Assembly (NCBI GenBank): GCA_009760855.2 | Contig: WPIO01000028.1 | Location: 374,001 to 438,000, forward strand | Direction: 5' to 3' | Source of the DNA: Cristatella mucedo | Lineage: Eukaryota > Bryozoa > Phylactolaemata > Cristatellidae | Length of the DNA: 64,000 nucleotides | Shown here: positions 20,098-31,554 of the stretch, in pieces | How the letters are laid out: every line of letters starts with the position of its first letter | Numbering within the stretch: the stretch's first letter is position 1 | Notes under the pieces: model-generated | What the model saw: only the letters and a program-made list of their open reading frames with translations | What the model was told of the DNA's origin: nothing | The model's database searches: none | Program-made: the position numbers and the translations under genes

Positions 20098-23083
20098 GTA
20101 CTGAACTGTTTTGCATCTAACTAATTCCTTTTGCCTACAGCTGCCACCGGGGAGACTTTAGACTTGCATTCGAAGTATCGGACGAGTCTGCGGCGGCGAT
20201 TCACGCACTCGTACTAGCCCATCGGTGCGCAAGTACGTAGGCCTGCATGCTGCCGCGAGAAAGTAACGCCCTGCCTATTCAGTGCTCTAGCCTCTTGGCA
20301 CTCAAATTTTGGCTTCCAAATAGGTCATTTCCGTGCGATTGCGGATGCTGTACAGTACTGCCCTACTCAGTTGTCAGCACTGCGAGTCTATTATGGACGG
20401 ACCTTGCCCTGGAGGGAAAAAGAAAAATAGGTGAAAGGGAGCAACAAGCATGTGTGAATGAGAGGCAGCTGCATGGCCGGCCGATAATTTTCACGAAAAC
20501 ACGAGCTTCGAGTTTACCTGAGCGAAAGATCAGACACATGCTTAGATTCTTGATGTGCGCCGCTTAGGCTCTGATTGCACAATCAGAAACTGTCCTGCTT
20601 AACACCAGCTTAATCTTGTAGCTTTGTGGAATTACAGATGAGATACCTTAAATTATGTAATTATAGACATAATCCTTTAGCGAGCTAAATTTGCAAGCAG
20701 TTTAAGTGCATATGAACCTTTGCATTTTGAACTAACGGCCGATTGCAACAGTATTTGGCAATCTTTCCAAGGCTCCGAGTTGCACCACTAAATCCGCTGT
20801 TGATGAAATTTAACGCGATTGCAGTATATTCTCGAAGTTCCATTTGTACGAATACCTAGACGCAGTGCACAAAGAAAGTTCTGGTTAAACGGCACAATTT
20901 AATTTAGTTAAGTGCAATAATGGAATCTTCATATAGCAGACCCTCACTGTTTTTTTTTCTCGTTCAGGAACCCTCAAAATCGCCTACAATTAAAGAATTG
21001 CTACACTGCTCACTAACAAATTACTGACAAATATATTGCTTACAAACAAATTGTATAACAAAGTTTTGCCTAACCACAATGGTCTGACCTTGCTTATATG
21101 AACTTGGCTACACTATGCAAGAAAAAATGTGTTAAGAATGTTAAAATTATGGTATATATTATACTCCCATAATGACTCATGTTGAGAAATCTTTTACACA
21201 ATACCATCCAGAGCAAACATTCCTTACTAATAGCGCTCCCAACTCGCTAATGTAACAATAGATTGGCACGATAACGTCCGCATCACATTAAATCTTAGTA
21301 AACAGGTGTGAGACGTGCCTTCCGCTCCTACGCTTCCGGAGCCTGGAACTCACTATTGAGAGACATCACGGCCTCCCTTTAAGACAATTAAAAAGAGGCT
21401 CGCTATAACTCATGTTCCTCGCAGAATTGACTCCTTCAGTAGGATTTTCCATTTTCCCCAGACACGGTTCAATTAGCGACTAAATAATTATTTCTTATCA
21501 GTAATTAAGACCGAGTTTTTTAATCTTTGTAGACAGGAAAACTATCCAAACCTTTCTGATAGCAGATGTTCACAAGCAATATTCAGATAAGGTAAGACAA
21601 ATCAGGGGAGCTAGCGTGCTTCCGGCTTAGGTAAATGTCGCTTAATGAAGCGGAATTAAGCATAACTGTTCTGTCACACAAGCTTATTTTATCTTTCAGA
21701 TGCATTTCTTTACATTAGATTAAAAAGAGTAAATTAAATTTGTTCGTTCTTATTGCACACGATAATTCGTGTTCATATTAAATATATGTAATACTAAAAA
21801 GCTGTAAAGCACTCTCAGAAAATCTTTATTAGGCGCTTTACATATCAATGCAAAAAAGTAATGACCAAGGATTCAAATACAAGGTGTGATGCTTTAACGA
21901 GCAGGCTAAATCACGCAGGTGTCTTACCTAAACAAAACTTCAAAAGCGCATACAAAAGATACTCAAGGCTGCCGGGCGTAAGATGTCTGGCATGGACTGA
22001 GTCTTGCATAGGTAAGCATGCAGACCACATTGGAGTGCATAGAAATGCTTAGCCGAGCGCAGGGGAAGTTTAAGGGAGTAATGGATACATATTTGGTGAG
22101 ACTTAAAATGTTGCAAAATCAATGCAGGCGGTAACTGAAGCCGGAATTGAGTTTCAGACTTTATACGCTGACCCACAAGGCCCGCCACAGCTTGGCTCCT
22201 TCGTACGCAGCTGAACTGCTGCACTTTCAGCCTCCTCGTGCCCCCAGGTCCTGTATAGACAATAAATTAGCTGTTCCGTTCCTCCGCTTAAAGACCGTTG
22301 GCGACGGAAGCTTTAGCTCTGCAGGTTCTAGAATGTGGAACTGGCTTCTACAATTCTTATGCAACGACAACTAATCTTCTGCTGCCGACCATGGCGCATC
22401 CTTTCTAGCGGTCCTGAGCTGCTACTTTTATGCTACTCACTACGTCAACTGCTCTCATGATTCTGTTATGCTTCCAACATTCTCCTTGTCGCGTGAGATG
22501 AAGTCTTTTGGCTACCGAATGTGTACCGAAAGCAGCTTAGGCTGTGAGTGAGCTATAAAAAGACTTTCCTGCGTAACAGCCAGATAGTCTTTGTTGCTTT
22601 GTGGAGTTACAGACGGAGATACATTACATTACGCATTTGAATTGATCACCAAATGATTTTAGTATATCACGCACTCTTAAATTCTTATCAACTTAATGGC
22701 TAGTTATTCAAATAATTTTCTGGGTAATTTTACCAAAAATACTATTATTTACCATTTATGAAATATTTATAATTCTTACGTGAATTTTATTAATTCGTGA
22801 ATTCATATCGCCAAGATCGGTCTGCTTAAGTTGTAATATCCTATGTCCCCATAACTTTCCGAAAACCATAAACGATATTAAAGGAATGAGCTCACAAACA
22901 TTAAGTAGTTGCTGTACGAAGTACGGATTTTGCCAATGAATAATATAGCCCATGTGTAAGCGTTCGTTAGCGTGCATTCGCTGACCCTCATTTGCTTGCT
23001 TGGATTTACTGTTACTTGGGTATGCACGATTGCCACGAGCCGGTTCGACTTATCGAAGGGGTCTCTCTCTCCACTCTCTCTAA

Positions 23084-23121
<38 letters not shown>

Positions 23122-26100
23122 CTTAATGTCTTTGTATCACGTGTATTAGATTTCGGCAGATTGCGATTTAAAGACCACCGTCGGGCAGTCAGCTCAAAAG
23201 TCCTGCATTTTGGCACTGCTCGACCAACTCTGCTTGCTGTTCCCTACGCTAAGGAGTCTGGGTGAATTGGCAAGCTGCCAGCACAATAGCCTTCACGAGC
23301 ATGTTTAATTTGAACCCAATCCAGACGAAGGAAAGCGGTGCTACCTAAACCAGTTGATACTTGTTTACTTCGAAGGTGCGAACTTGGTTCGCAACTGCTG
23401 CGGTATGTCGTCAACCTTACTATGCACTACTGGTTCAAAATTGCGAACACATGTAGTGCGTTTGTTGTGCACTAAGTTTTTTTTATGACGTACGATTTCT
23501 TAGTCCGAATGGGATAGTTGCATACTGCGTTCAAGTTTTGTTAATAGGTAGAAGTGAATACACAAGATCCGCCGGCGTAGCTTCGCAACTGTTATTGTCA
23601 TTGCAGTATTTACTAGCAATGGTTTTCGTCTACTTCAAAAGAGCGCAGCTGAAGCTCAAAGAATATACAAATATTAACTTTTTCGTTGGATTGTGAGTAT
23701 TTTTTATGAACTCAGTCCGCAGATTAGTTTACGTTCTGATAACTAATAGATATCGTATTAGATCGTTGCATGGATATTTTTATTTTTTCTTATATAAAGT
23801 GTGTGCAGCTTATAATTTTGAATATTAGTAACGAATTATCTGAATAAAATATAAATGCAATATAAAAATTGCAATTAAATATGAAAATTGAGCGGGCTTT
23901 CTTCCCATTGGTCAGCGCTAGCAAGCTAATCGAACCAGCATTGACTTAGGAGTCGCAGAAGTTGATTAATACGTATTGATTACACCTTTCGCTTGGCCGT
24001 ACGTGGTTGAGGTATTGTGAGCTGATTGCAGCCCTTCGCTTTCTTATGTGACTGATTAGCTATTTCCAAATTTTGCTAGTCTTGTGTTCGACAGTATGAT
24101 TAATTTTCTTCAATAAAAGTGAAATTTTCCATTTGCATTCATTTATATTAACGAGGGTTCTCGTCCAATTGATCAGCGTTGGCTTGATAATCAGCAGTGA
24201 CTTCCAGGACGTAAAAATATTTGTAAATATGGCATTTGAAATCCAGCCTGAAATCGCTACAGGTTACGAGTTTCTATTTAATTAAGGGATTAATTTTTCG
24301 TGCTCAAAATAAAATGTACAAAATCGATTATTCGTTATACTGCCTATATTAAGGATAAGGATTAAATATTTTCAAACGTAGCTAATACATATACAGCTTG
24401 GCTGCACGGAAACTCGTTAACCTCACCGGATACGTCAGAAAGAGGACAGCATCGTTGAACCACACTTTATTTCCTGCGGCAAGCTTGAAGAATAAGATTA
24501 AGCTCATAAACAGCCATAGAAAGTTGTTTTCTAGCTCAGTAGAAAATATGCATAAGAAAGTTAGCACATAAAAAATCTCCACGATTACTCCTAACTATGA
24601 GCACAAGTCCAGCGTCTCACTAAATTGTGTTGCCCTTCATTTCGAGCGTACCCAATAGAGAGGAAGAACGTGGCAGCTCCTGCGCGACCACACACCTGGC
24701 TGTATATCGACGTGCGTAGCGGCTCCAGAACAAAAACTCCAATGCACTTGCACAAAGCGGGATGCAAGTAAGGAGTACTAGAGCTCGCAATCGCTAGACC
24801 GCGACGTGCAGAGCTAGCGTGGCGGAGCACGACTGGCGAGTCATAGACGCTGCTGGGTATTTGGGCAATGGAAAAACAAAGCTGTCACGATTGCCCGCAT
24901 CTGAAAAAACGAGTCCATGCACCTTCATGTTAAAGTACAGTTCAGTTAAAACATCCAATGTTAATTGTCTAATACTGCAGTTACACTATCGACTCTCTTC
25001 CTAGCCAATATCGACTTTCATCCTAGTTAGGGCGTTTGCAGTACCGATTCAAAAAACATTGATGGCTGACCTAGTCTGCCCCGAAGCCCCCTGCTCTAAC
25101 GCGGGAGGCTGGTTATAAAAAGAGGGATTACCCAGGAAGCCATCAAACCAACATCCGCAGTAATCAGTTTGCCGCTGCAGTAATCTATTATGATAAGAAT
25201 AGAAAGAAAGTGGCCCCTAAGGATAAACGTTCTTCAGGAAAGTGCATCGTGCTAAGTAATTCTCGCCGTTACTCGTGTGCTGGTGCATTTCATATACAGA
25301 CACTGGCGTTTTCTGCGTAATAGTCGGTGAAACTGCGGCTATAACGCATAAGCCTACATGTTCATGGCATATGAAATTGCCCCGAACACCATGATAGAAC
25401 TTAAGTTTAAGATCGTCAAGGCGTTGTTTTGGTTGTGACGTGTGAGTGAAAAGCCCCGGATGATTTTGATTGGTCGGCCGGTATGATTACGATAATCTTT
25501 TTCATTTGGCTCATTTGTTGGAGATCTAACCACGTGTAACCGCTGCGGGAACTGCTTTAAGAAATAGCTCTCAAGTAGGGCACACGATGTCATTCAATTT
25601 TGCATTACTTTATCTGGTGAACATAATATCGTTGCATGCAAACAAGGCTAGGATATGTGGGTCGGCTGCGTAAGTCGCAGCAGCGAGTAAGACGGCCGTG
25701 TATAATTAGTTATAATTGATTATTTACGTCTACGCTCAAGGCATCTTGCTAATGACATCGAGGAAGACGAAGATGCCTACAAGCCTAATATCGTAACTTG
25801 GGCTTTACTGAAGCGGCGAGAATTGACTGCTTCGTCGTTCCTTAAGTTGCGAGACGAACTGTGGAAGAAGATGAACCACCGAGCCCTCGTCAGCCGGAGA
25901 CTCTGCGAAGAGGTAGCTTTTTTAAGTATACTAATACTTAATTATAATATTAAATTAATTTAAATATTATAATATCCTATATTTTAAGTCTACTTAAATA
26001 CTATGCTCATGTCCAATGATTATAGCTTTGTGCAGCAGGGATTAAACTATTAGTAAATGACAGGTACACAGACCACCTTTAGGTTAGCGAGCCGTTAGAT

Positions 26101-26661
26101 TAGGCGAGGTTAGAGATACGACGAGCGGGACGCGTTTTAGACGGTTGCTTTTCACAACCTCGGTCCCAAGGTCGTGGGTTCAAATCCTGCGGTGGGCGAT
26201 CCTTTACTGCTGCTGCAAGCGGTGGCGAAAGCCGCGAAGGCTCTTTTGTCGCTATACAGAAGAGGCTGTTGATTCAGCTGGTATTTTTTGTATTGAATCC
26301 GGTTGCGATCTGCTGAGTCGATGGAGCGGGAGCCCGATCAGCGTACATGAATGCTGACACGCAGTCCCCTCTGGCGTAGGTAATGAGCGAAGAGCCTCCG
26401 CATACGGCATGGCGGCGGACCCGTAAGCTGCTCGTGCCCTGGAAGGCGGACGCAGCAGACAGTCGCGCCCGGCAAGCTTCTCGTCACACCGGAGACAGCA
26501 CGACGACGAGGAGCAGCCACCTCCGCCAGCCCGCCAGGCATCATCGGGGACCTTCTGGCGACCGTTTAAACATGGCCGAGGCTGCCGAAGCGGCCATCGA
26601 AACGAGAAGACGCTCCGAGCGAAATTTTGGCTTCGCCAGCCGCCAGCGTGGCCCGATGTGA
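19596..26661 (+). CDS. Speedy/RINGO family cell-cycle regulator, gene 1 (diverged paralogue, 5 exons)
   Basis: Speedy/RINGO proteins bind and activate CDK1/CDK2 without a cyclin and with little need for T-loop phosphorylation. Exons are 19596-20097, 21533-21591, 23607-23692, 25741-25912 and 26380-26661, with phases 1, 0, 2, 0. They give 366 residues from the first ATG, or 316 from the ATG at 19746. A basic Ser-rich N-terminus leads into IRREEMNAFFKLL, then IQTFLIADVHKQYSDK, YLLAMVFVYFKRAQLKLKEY, LANDIEEDE, FLKLRDELWKKM, RALVSRRLCEE and VMSEEPPHTAW. These follow the Speedy box in order. The family's YEIFPWALG motif is degraded and the tail after the box is unlike gene 2. All junctions stay open, arguing against a pseudogene. 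AATAAA lies about 156 bp past the stop. Confidence 0.88.
20485..20660 (+). mobile_element. LINE-B 3' tail, decayed
   Basis: It matches the family tail (tagctttgtggaattacaga and the preceding ctgattgcacaatcagaaac region) in Speedy gene 1 intron 1. Confidence 0.5.
21245..21425 (+). mobile_element. LINE-A C-terminal scrap
   Basis: Decayed AFRSYASGAWNSLL-type sequence and the TFKRNLKTHLF-equivalent region just upstream of Speedy gene 1 exon 2. Confidence 0.45.
21533..21591 (+). CDS. Speedy/RINGO gene 1 exon 2 (59 bp micro-exon)
   Basis: The exon is bounded by ctttgtag and gtaaga. It completes an Asp codon from exon 1 and encodes IQTFLIADVHKQYSDK. This aligns with the human box segment IQDFLWMDCCCKIADK: IQ.FL, the Asp and the final D-K are kept, but the Trp-Met is lost. 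Length and phases are identical to gene 2 exon 2. Confidence 0.86.
21785..21850 (-). mobile_element. LINE-A tail hairpin remnant
   Basis: A short diverged copy of the hairpin (aaagcactctcagaaaatct ... ggcgctttacat) in Speedy gene 1 intron 2. Confidence 0.5.
22130..22640 (+). mobile_element. LINE-B 3' fragment
   Basis: Encodes THKARHSLAPSYAAELLHFQ and FLRLKTVGDGSFSSAGSRMW with frameshifts, then the family tail. It lies sense in Speedy gene 1 intron 2. Confidence 0.8.
23089..23120. repeat. (TA)n microsatellite
   Basis: About 30 bp, in Speedy gene 1 intron 2. Confidence 0.9.
23607..23692 (+). CDS. Speedy/RINGO gene 1 exon 3
   Basis: This 86 bp exon lies between ttgcag and gtgagt. It encodes YLLAMVFVYFKRAQLKLKEY and then TNINFFVGL. 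The YLLAM.FVYFKRA block is a hallmark of the Speedy box. The exon ends in phase 2 inside a Leu codon completed by exon 4, exactly as in gene 2. Confidence 0.93.
25741..25912 (+). CDS. Speedy/RINGO gene 1 exon 4
   Basis: This 172 bp exon lies between ctcaag and gtagct. It encodes LANDIEEDEDAY, TWALL, FLKLRDELWKKM and NHRALVSRRLCEE. The acidic EEDE cluster, thought to face the CDK activation loop in Speedy structures, is kept. The segment equivalent to YEIFPWALG has become PNIVTWALL, the clearest sign of divergence from gene 2. Confidence 0.92.
26102..26290 (+). mobile_element. SINE-1 copy (tRNA-like)
   Basis: tRNA-like head with B box gggttcaaatcctgcggtgg and the SINE-1 body (ctatacagaagaggctgttg). 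It lies sense in Speedy gene 1 intron 4, about 90 bp before exon 5. Confidence 0.75.
26380..26661 (+). CDS. Speedy/RINGO gene 1 exon 5 (terminal, diverged)
   Basis: After acceptor ctctggcgtag the frame reads VMSEEPPHTAWRRTRK, keeping the spacing V-M-x3-P-x-H-x2-W-x-R-x-R seen in SPDYA and in gene 2 (I-M-x3-P-x-H-x2-W-x-R-x-R). The rest is basic and low in complexity, lacks the HHAGAIR and CxxC features of gene 2, and stops at 26659-26661. A SINE-1 copy ends about 90 bp before the acceptor. An alternative donor (C|gtaagc, about 26426) would skip the basic tail. Confidence 0.68.
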   Translation, partial: VMSEEPPHTAWRRTRKLLVPWKADAADSRARQASRHTGDSTTTRSSHLRQPARHHRGPSGDRLNMAEAAEAAIETRRRSERNFGFASRQRGPM

Positions 26662-26816
26662 AGCGCATCAGTATCAGTGGTCCCCGTGCCAAACGACCAT
26701 TTTCTTTTGCCGACAACGAGCCCTCTAATGTTGGCGCTCACGTGAGCCCTTTGAGTTTTGCCTAAGTTCTAGTAAAGACTTGTGTGGATGATATCATTCT
26801 GACCACAATATATCGC

Positions 26817-26822
26817 AATAAA
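26817..26822 (+). terminator. Candidate polyadenylation signal of Speedy gene 1
   Basis: An AATAAA hexamer lies about 156 bp after the exon 5 stop, in AT-rich sequence followed by a T-rich stretch. It supports 26661 as a terminal exon but could be chance. Confidence 0.45.
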
Positions 26823-27099
26823 TAGTACTCGCGCACCAAGTTATTTCGTTAAACATCAGTCTTTACTCGATTGTTTTGATGGCGATGTGACGTCCTGGTT
26901 TGTTTTTTCTAGTCAGCTGCTTCTACTGCAAACGCCTTCCAGCACTGTAAGTGGAAGGCCTTTTACCTTGACTATAGTCGCATGCCATTTGAAAACATGC
27001 GAGACATTTTTCCTCTTTGAATATTTTAAGAGGCTATATGGAAAGAATAGCTAATGGATGAACCTCAGCTCTGAAATGCAAAGAGCCAGCAAGGAGCGG

Positions 27100-27265
27100 T
27101 GCATCTGCAAGTCTCATCTATGTAACGGCAGAAGACCCATAGCGGCAGAAAAGGCTCAGTAGAGCATTCACCTCTTTCGCAACAGGGTTTAGTCCAACAG
27201 CAGGCAACTGATAATTGCTTGCTGCTGGACTTGAACCCGCGAACTTTGTTGCGAAGCATGAGAAA
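27100..27265 (-). mobile_element. Possible tRNA-derived SINE, diverged
   Basis: The minus strand has gcgggttcaagtccagcagc, a B-box-like motif, followed by a body loosely similar to SINE-1. Assignment is weak. Confidence 0.35.
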
Positions 27266-27295
27266 GAAAGGAAGAAAAGGCATCGCGGAGTTCTT

Positions 27296-28733
27296 AATAA
27301 TAATAATAATAATGCACTTGATAAAGCGCCCTCAGAGAACTTAATCTCTTTCTAGGCACTTTACATTTTGTTGAATGGTAAGTAAAATCATGCTTGAAAA
27401 ACAAACAAAATGAATAATATGGTTAGGGGTGACATGCACAGGGTCAGCATGCAAATGTGGTTAGTGGCAGCATGCACAGTGTCAGCACGCATAAGCACAT
27501 CAAGGACGAATCACAGGGACCCACTAAATGCTGTCCTAAATAGGTGTGTTTTTAAGTTCCTTTTAAATGTGGTCAGGTCAGGGGATGTTCTGACGCAGGT
27601 CGGGAGGGAGTTCCAGGCTTTGGGAACATACGAACTAAATGCACGGTTTCCACAGGATTTGAGGTTTGTACGAGGTATTTGTAGACTGTTGGATTCCGAA
27701 AAGCAGGTGGTACGACGTTTGGCCTGATGGGGTAGTATATCTGACAGATAGGCTGGAGCCATAGAATGAAGGGACCTAAAAGTGAGCGACAACACCTTGA
27801 AGTCAATCGTTGCTTGACTGGTAGCCAGTGCAGGTCGGCGAGAAGTGGTGTAATGTGGCAGCTGCGACGCTCATGACAGTCAAGCCTAGCTGCAGAGTTT
27901 TGCACAAGCTGCAATCGCCTGATCGCACATGCTGGTAGGCCAGTAAGCAGTGAGTTGCAGAAGTCGAGACGGGATGTCACGAATGCATGGACCAACTTAG
28001 ATGTGGTATCCTTATCTAAACAAGCCCGGATTTTAGCAATGTTATGAAGCTGAAAATAGGCAGATTTGACTGTGGAGCTGATATGGTCGTCTAACGAGAG
28101 TCGCTTAGGAATATGACACCTAGATTTCAAGCTGATTCAACTGGAGATATGCTGGCAGAGCCAATTTTGAGCGTCAGCCTTTCCAATCTCTGAATCACAC
28201 TGGATTTGCCCATAACTAGTAAGTTAGTTTTATCATCGTTTAGTTTTAGAAAATTTGCTGCCATCCATGTGCGAATGTCATCAAAGCATGCTGCAAGTGA
28301 GCTGAGAGAATTTGAGGTGCTCAAATGCTGGGAGGGATCAAAGCAAAGGTACAACTAAGTGTCATCCGCATAGAAGTGAAAGCCTAGATTGTGCTTGGCA
28401 ATAACATCAGCACGAGGGAGAGGATAAACCATGAAATGAACCGGACCTAGCACGGAGCCCTGAGGTACTCCATATTTCAGAGGTACTTCAGATGATCTTT
28501 GTCCATTCGCATCAATGCTCTGGAGTCTCCCACTGAGATAGGACCTGAACCACTGCAGAGCAGTGCCAGTGATGCCCAGGCGAGATGAGAGTCGCTCTAG
28601 AAGAACTTTGTGATCGATGGTATCAAAAGCTGCCGAAAGATCAAGCAAAACAAGCAGACACTCTACCCATGTCTGCATTTCCAATTAGGTCGTTGTATAC
28701 CCGAAGCAATGCTGACTCTGTGGAGTGATTAGC
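27296..28733 (-). mobile_element. LINE-A, best-preserved reverse transcriptase copy
   Basis: The minus strand encodes, with stops and frameshifts, LLVLLDLSAAFDTIDHKVLL, QWFRSYLSGR, YGVPQGSVLGP, FHFYADDT, RTWMAANFLKLNDDKTNLLV, SRLDFCNSLLTGLPACAIRR and SARLDCHERRSCHITPLLAD. This is the RT order of a non-LTR element of the L2/CR1 type. The tail hairpin and AAT repeat are at the 3' end (27296). It is 5'-truncated upstream of RT and dead. Confidence 0.9.
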
Positions 28734-28990
28734 TTGCCTCTAGCGAAGGAGGAGGCGCTGGACTCGGACGCGCTGGAACAGCCGTTGGAGCTGCTGCTGC
28801 TGCTGACCGAAGCGGAGCTCGAAGTCGGACTCGAGCTCGAGCTTTGCTAGCGCCTGATTGGCGGCGGTACTACTCCTCATCGTGCGCCTGTGGCCAGCAG
28901 TCATCGCCGCGAAGCGGCGTGACCGTCAACCCGCGACTAACGCTGTAGGACTGCAATTCACAACCCCTCGTAGTAAAGTCTGAGTACCGT
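28734..28990 (+). other. GC-rich low-complexity block with an open frame
   Basis: After the LINE-A breakpoint, a tag is followed by an open frame of Leu/Glu-rich codons (EEALDSDALEQPLELLLLL) ending in TAG near 28849, then GC-rich sequence ending with agtaaagtctgag. It could be a terminal exon of Speedy gene 1, since the phase would fit a donor at about 26426, or the edge of an LTR. Neither is supported strongly. Confidence 0.2.
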
Positions 28991-29227
28991 GAGTGCTGCT
29001 GGGATGGTCAACAATGGCCCTCAGAAAAGATTTGACGTATTATTGTTCACAAGCAAGCTGAGAAATTTGAAATTTTCTTGTAAATAATTCTTGAATAGAT
29101 GGATAAATTAAGATTTTACGAATGCTCGTATTGATACAGACGAAATAACCGACTCACATAGCAGTGGTGCAAGTCTGTAACATGTAACCAAATGCTTATA
29201 GCTTTACTTATTTCTGGAATTGAAATT

Positions 29228-29300
29228 GACATGCCTAAAAAGAGATTAAGTTGCCTCAGGGCGCTATGCAAATTTGTTTTTATCCTTATTGTCATTATTA
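29228..29300 (+). mobile_element. LINE-A/SINE-2-type tail remnant
   Basis: A diverged hairpin tail (gcctaaaaagagattaagtt ... cagggcgctatgcaaat). Confidence 0.5.
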
Positions 29301-30166
29301 CACAAGGGCACAATCCGATTTCAAGTAATACCTCTCGCTAAGCTAATGAAGCAAGTGTATTTAATTTTTTTGGCTCGTGATTACGCTGCAAACTATGAGC
29401 AGAAAATTCACACAAGATTCCTCCTACAAAAGAAGCGATATAGAAGAGTTTCTTCAAAAAGACGAGCCCGTTTCTTGAGATAATCCATGCTTTGACTGCC
29501 CTAGCTCGCAGCAATGATTACACAGCTCCACGTCCCGAGAAAGAACGCCAGGTTTCCTTGTTATGGCCGCAAAGTCCGCAAAATGGTTTGCCACTCAACA
29601 GCCAGAGCAACAAAAGCCTACGGTACTGCTATACTCAGCATTCAATACAGTTAAGTAACATAGTATTTACAAGAAATGTATGCAACCTTCCTAGTCAGCA
29701 ACTAAATCACGCTTTCTTTAAAGCACATGTGGCCACAATACAAGTATTAATATTACTTTGAGCAGCTCAGCGGCTAAGCCTGCGGACTCGCTTCGCTGAG
29801 TCATGTTAGTGTCGTCACGGAAGCCAACGCTGCGCCATCTTGCTGTGTGACTAAAGTGCGCCATCTTCCAATCGTGATAGGGAGACGTGACGAACTTTCT
29901 CGCTTTAGTTAATAGGGATTGCATGAGCATGCAGGTTTACGTCGAGATGACAAAAGGCAAACAGAAGTCATTAAAGGTATTCTGTACTTAATAAAGAAAA
30001 AAACATTTTTCTGGCATCTTAAGACAACAAAACACACAGTATAATAATATGAGTGCAAAGTATAATACTAAATGTACATACAAAGTCTGCTTATCCTTGC
30101 GATTTAATAAATGATCTCATGCTTAGGGTGATTTACCTAGTTCAAAGCACATGTTTGCTGGGCATA
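29301..30166. other. Intergenic sequence, nothing recognised
   Basis: No exon-like frame or repeat family seen. Confidence 0.4.
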
Positions 30167-30877
30167 ACACTAGGGCTACCCAACCATGCATTCGTGACAT
30201 TCCGTCTCGACTTCTGCAACTCACTGTTTACTGGCCTACCAGCATGTGCGATCAGGCGATTGCAGCTGGTGCAAAACTCGGCAGCTAGACTTGTCTGTCG
30301 TGAGCGTCGCAGTTGCCACATTACTCCACTTCTCGCCGACCTGCAATGGCTACCAGTCAAGCAACGGATTGACTTCAAGGTGTTGTCGCTCACTTTTAGG
30401 TCCCTTCATTCTATGGCTCCAGCCTATCTTTCAGATATACTACCCCATCAGGCCAAGCATCGTACCACCTGCTTTTCGGAATCCAACAGTCTAGAAATAC
30501 CTCGTAAAAACCTTAAATCCTGTGGAAACCGTGCATTTAGTTCGTATGCTCCCACAGCCTGGAACTCCCTCCCGGCCTGCGTCAGAACATCCCCTGACCT
30601 GACCACATTTAAAAGGAACCTAAAAACACACCTATTTAGGACAGCATTTAGCGGGTCCCTGGGATTCGTCCTTGATGTGCTTATGCGCGCTGACACAGTG
30701 CATGCTGCCACTAACCACATTTGCATGCTGACCCTGCGCATGTCACCCCTAACCAAATTATTCATTTTGTTTGTTTTTAGGCATGATTTTACTCACCATT
30801 CAATTGCATTTCACTTTGCAGCAAATGTAAAGCGCCTAGAGAGAGATTAAGTTCTCTGAGGGCGCTTTATCAAGAGA

Positions 30878-30908
<31 letters not shown>
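30167..30908 (+). mobile_element. LINE-A 3' copy, best-preserved C-terminus and tail
   Basis: A single open frame covers FRLDFCNSLFTGLPACAIRR, RSCHITPLLADLQWLPVKQR, SMAPAYLSDILPHQAKHRTT and SSYAPTAWNSLPACVRTS. The 3'UTR, the tail hairpin and a (ATT) run ending near 30908 follow. The long open frame and clean tail suggest a relatively young 5'-truncated insertion. Confidence 0.9.
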
Positions 30909-30910
<2 letters not shown>

Positions 30911-31204
30911 TTGGGCAACGTTCCGAATGAAGCAAAATCGGCACAGAAGAGCTAAGCAGTCCTACATTTAAGAAAGTAAAGCAAACAAAGAAAAAGTTTT
31001 ACGCTGTCAGAGCACCCGGTTAGCCAACAAGACTTACTAGTCGCCTCTCTCATTTAAGAAAGTAGATAAAGCAAAGAAGAGTTTCTCAGGTTTTCAGAAA
31101 ATTCTCAAGATTTAGCAAATTTGTGCTGTCATTGCAATTTTTTTAAAGCAGCCCTGTTAAATGAAATTTTGATTAGCGAATCGTGGTTGAGAGGATTAAA
31201 AAAC

Positions 31205-31345
31205 TAAGGTAACAACAATGCATTTATACAGTGCACTAAGATAACTTAATCTCATTCTAGGGAACTTTCAATATGCTCTAAAATAAACATGACCAAATGA
31301 TTATTAAAAGCGTGCACCGCGTCAGTACGCAGAAGTGTAAGCTTA
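31205..31345 (-). mobile_element. LINE-A tail fragment
   Basis: A diverged tail, facing outward from the plus-strand tail at 31555-31775. Confidence 0.5.
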
Positions 31346-31554
31346 CGCTCTGACAACAAGCAGGTGCCGGTACACAAAAGACGAATCGTAGAAACCGAGG
31401 GGGCTTCAACACTGGTGTATTCCGTCAACGTTCGCAGCGTTACTCCACACGGCCGTTCTCCCCTCCGTCCTGTTTCCCACTGCCTGCTTCTGTCCAAGCA
31501 GTGACTCACCCACGAAAAACCATCTATTTATTACAGAATTTTGTGGGTTCGCCT

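Noticed and set aside
20140-20232. Exon-like stretch with acceptor ttgcctacag and donor gtacgt just after Speedy gene 1 exon 1
   Set aside because: The phase left by exon 1 gives an in-frame stop. The 59 bp exon at 21533 fits both phase and homology.
21970-22011. LAWTESC before a gtaagc donor, superficially like the FLWMDCC segment
   Set aside because: The phase is wrong for joining exon 3, and the true exon 2 was found at 21533-21591.
23350-23400. VYFEGA-like sequence upstream of Speedy gene 1 exon 3, possibly a duplicated exon
   Set aside because: Similarity is short, lacks an acceptor and fades at once.
27511-28130. Reverse transcriptase open frames as host genes
   Set aside because: They share family sequence with many truncated copies and carry LINE tails, so they are transposon remnants.
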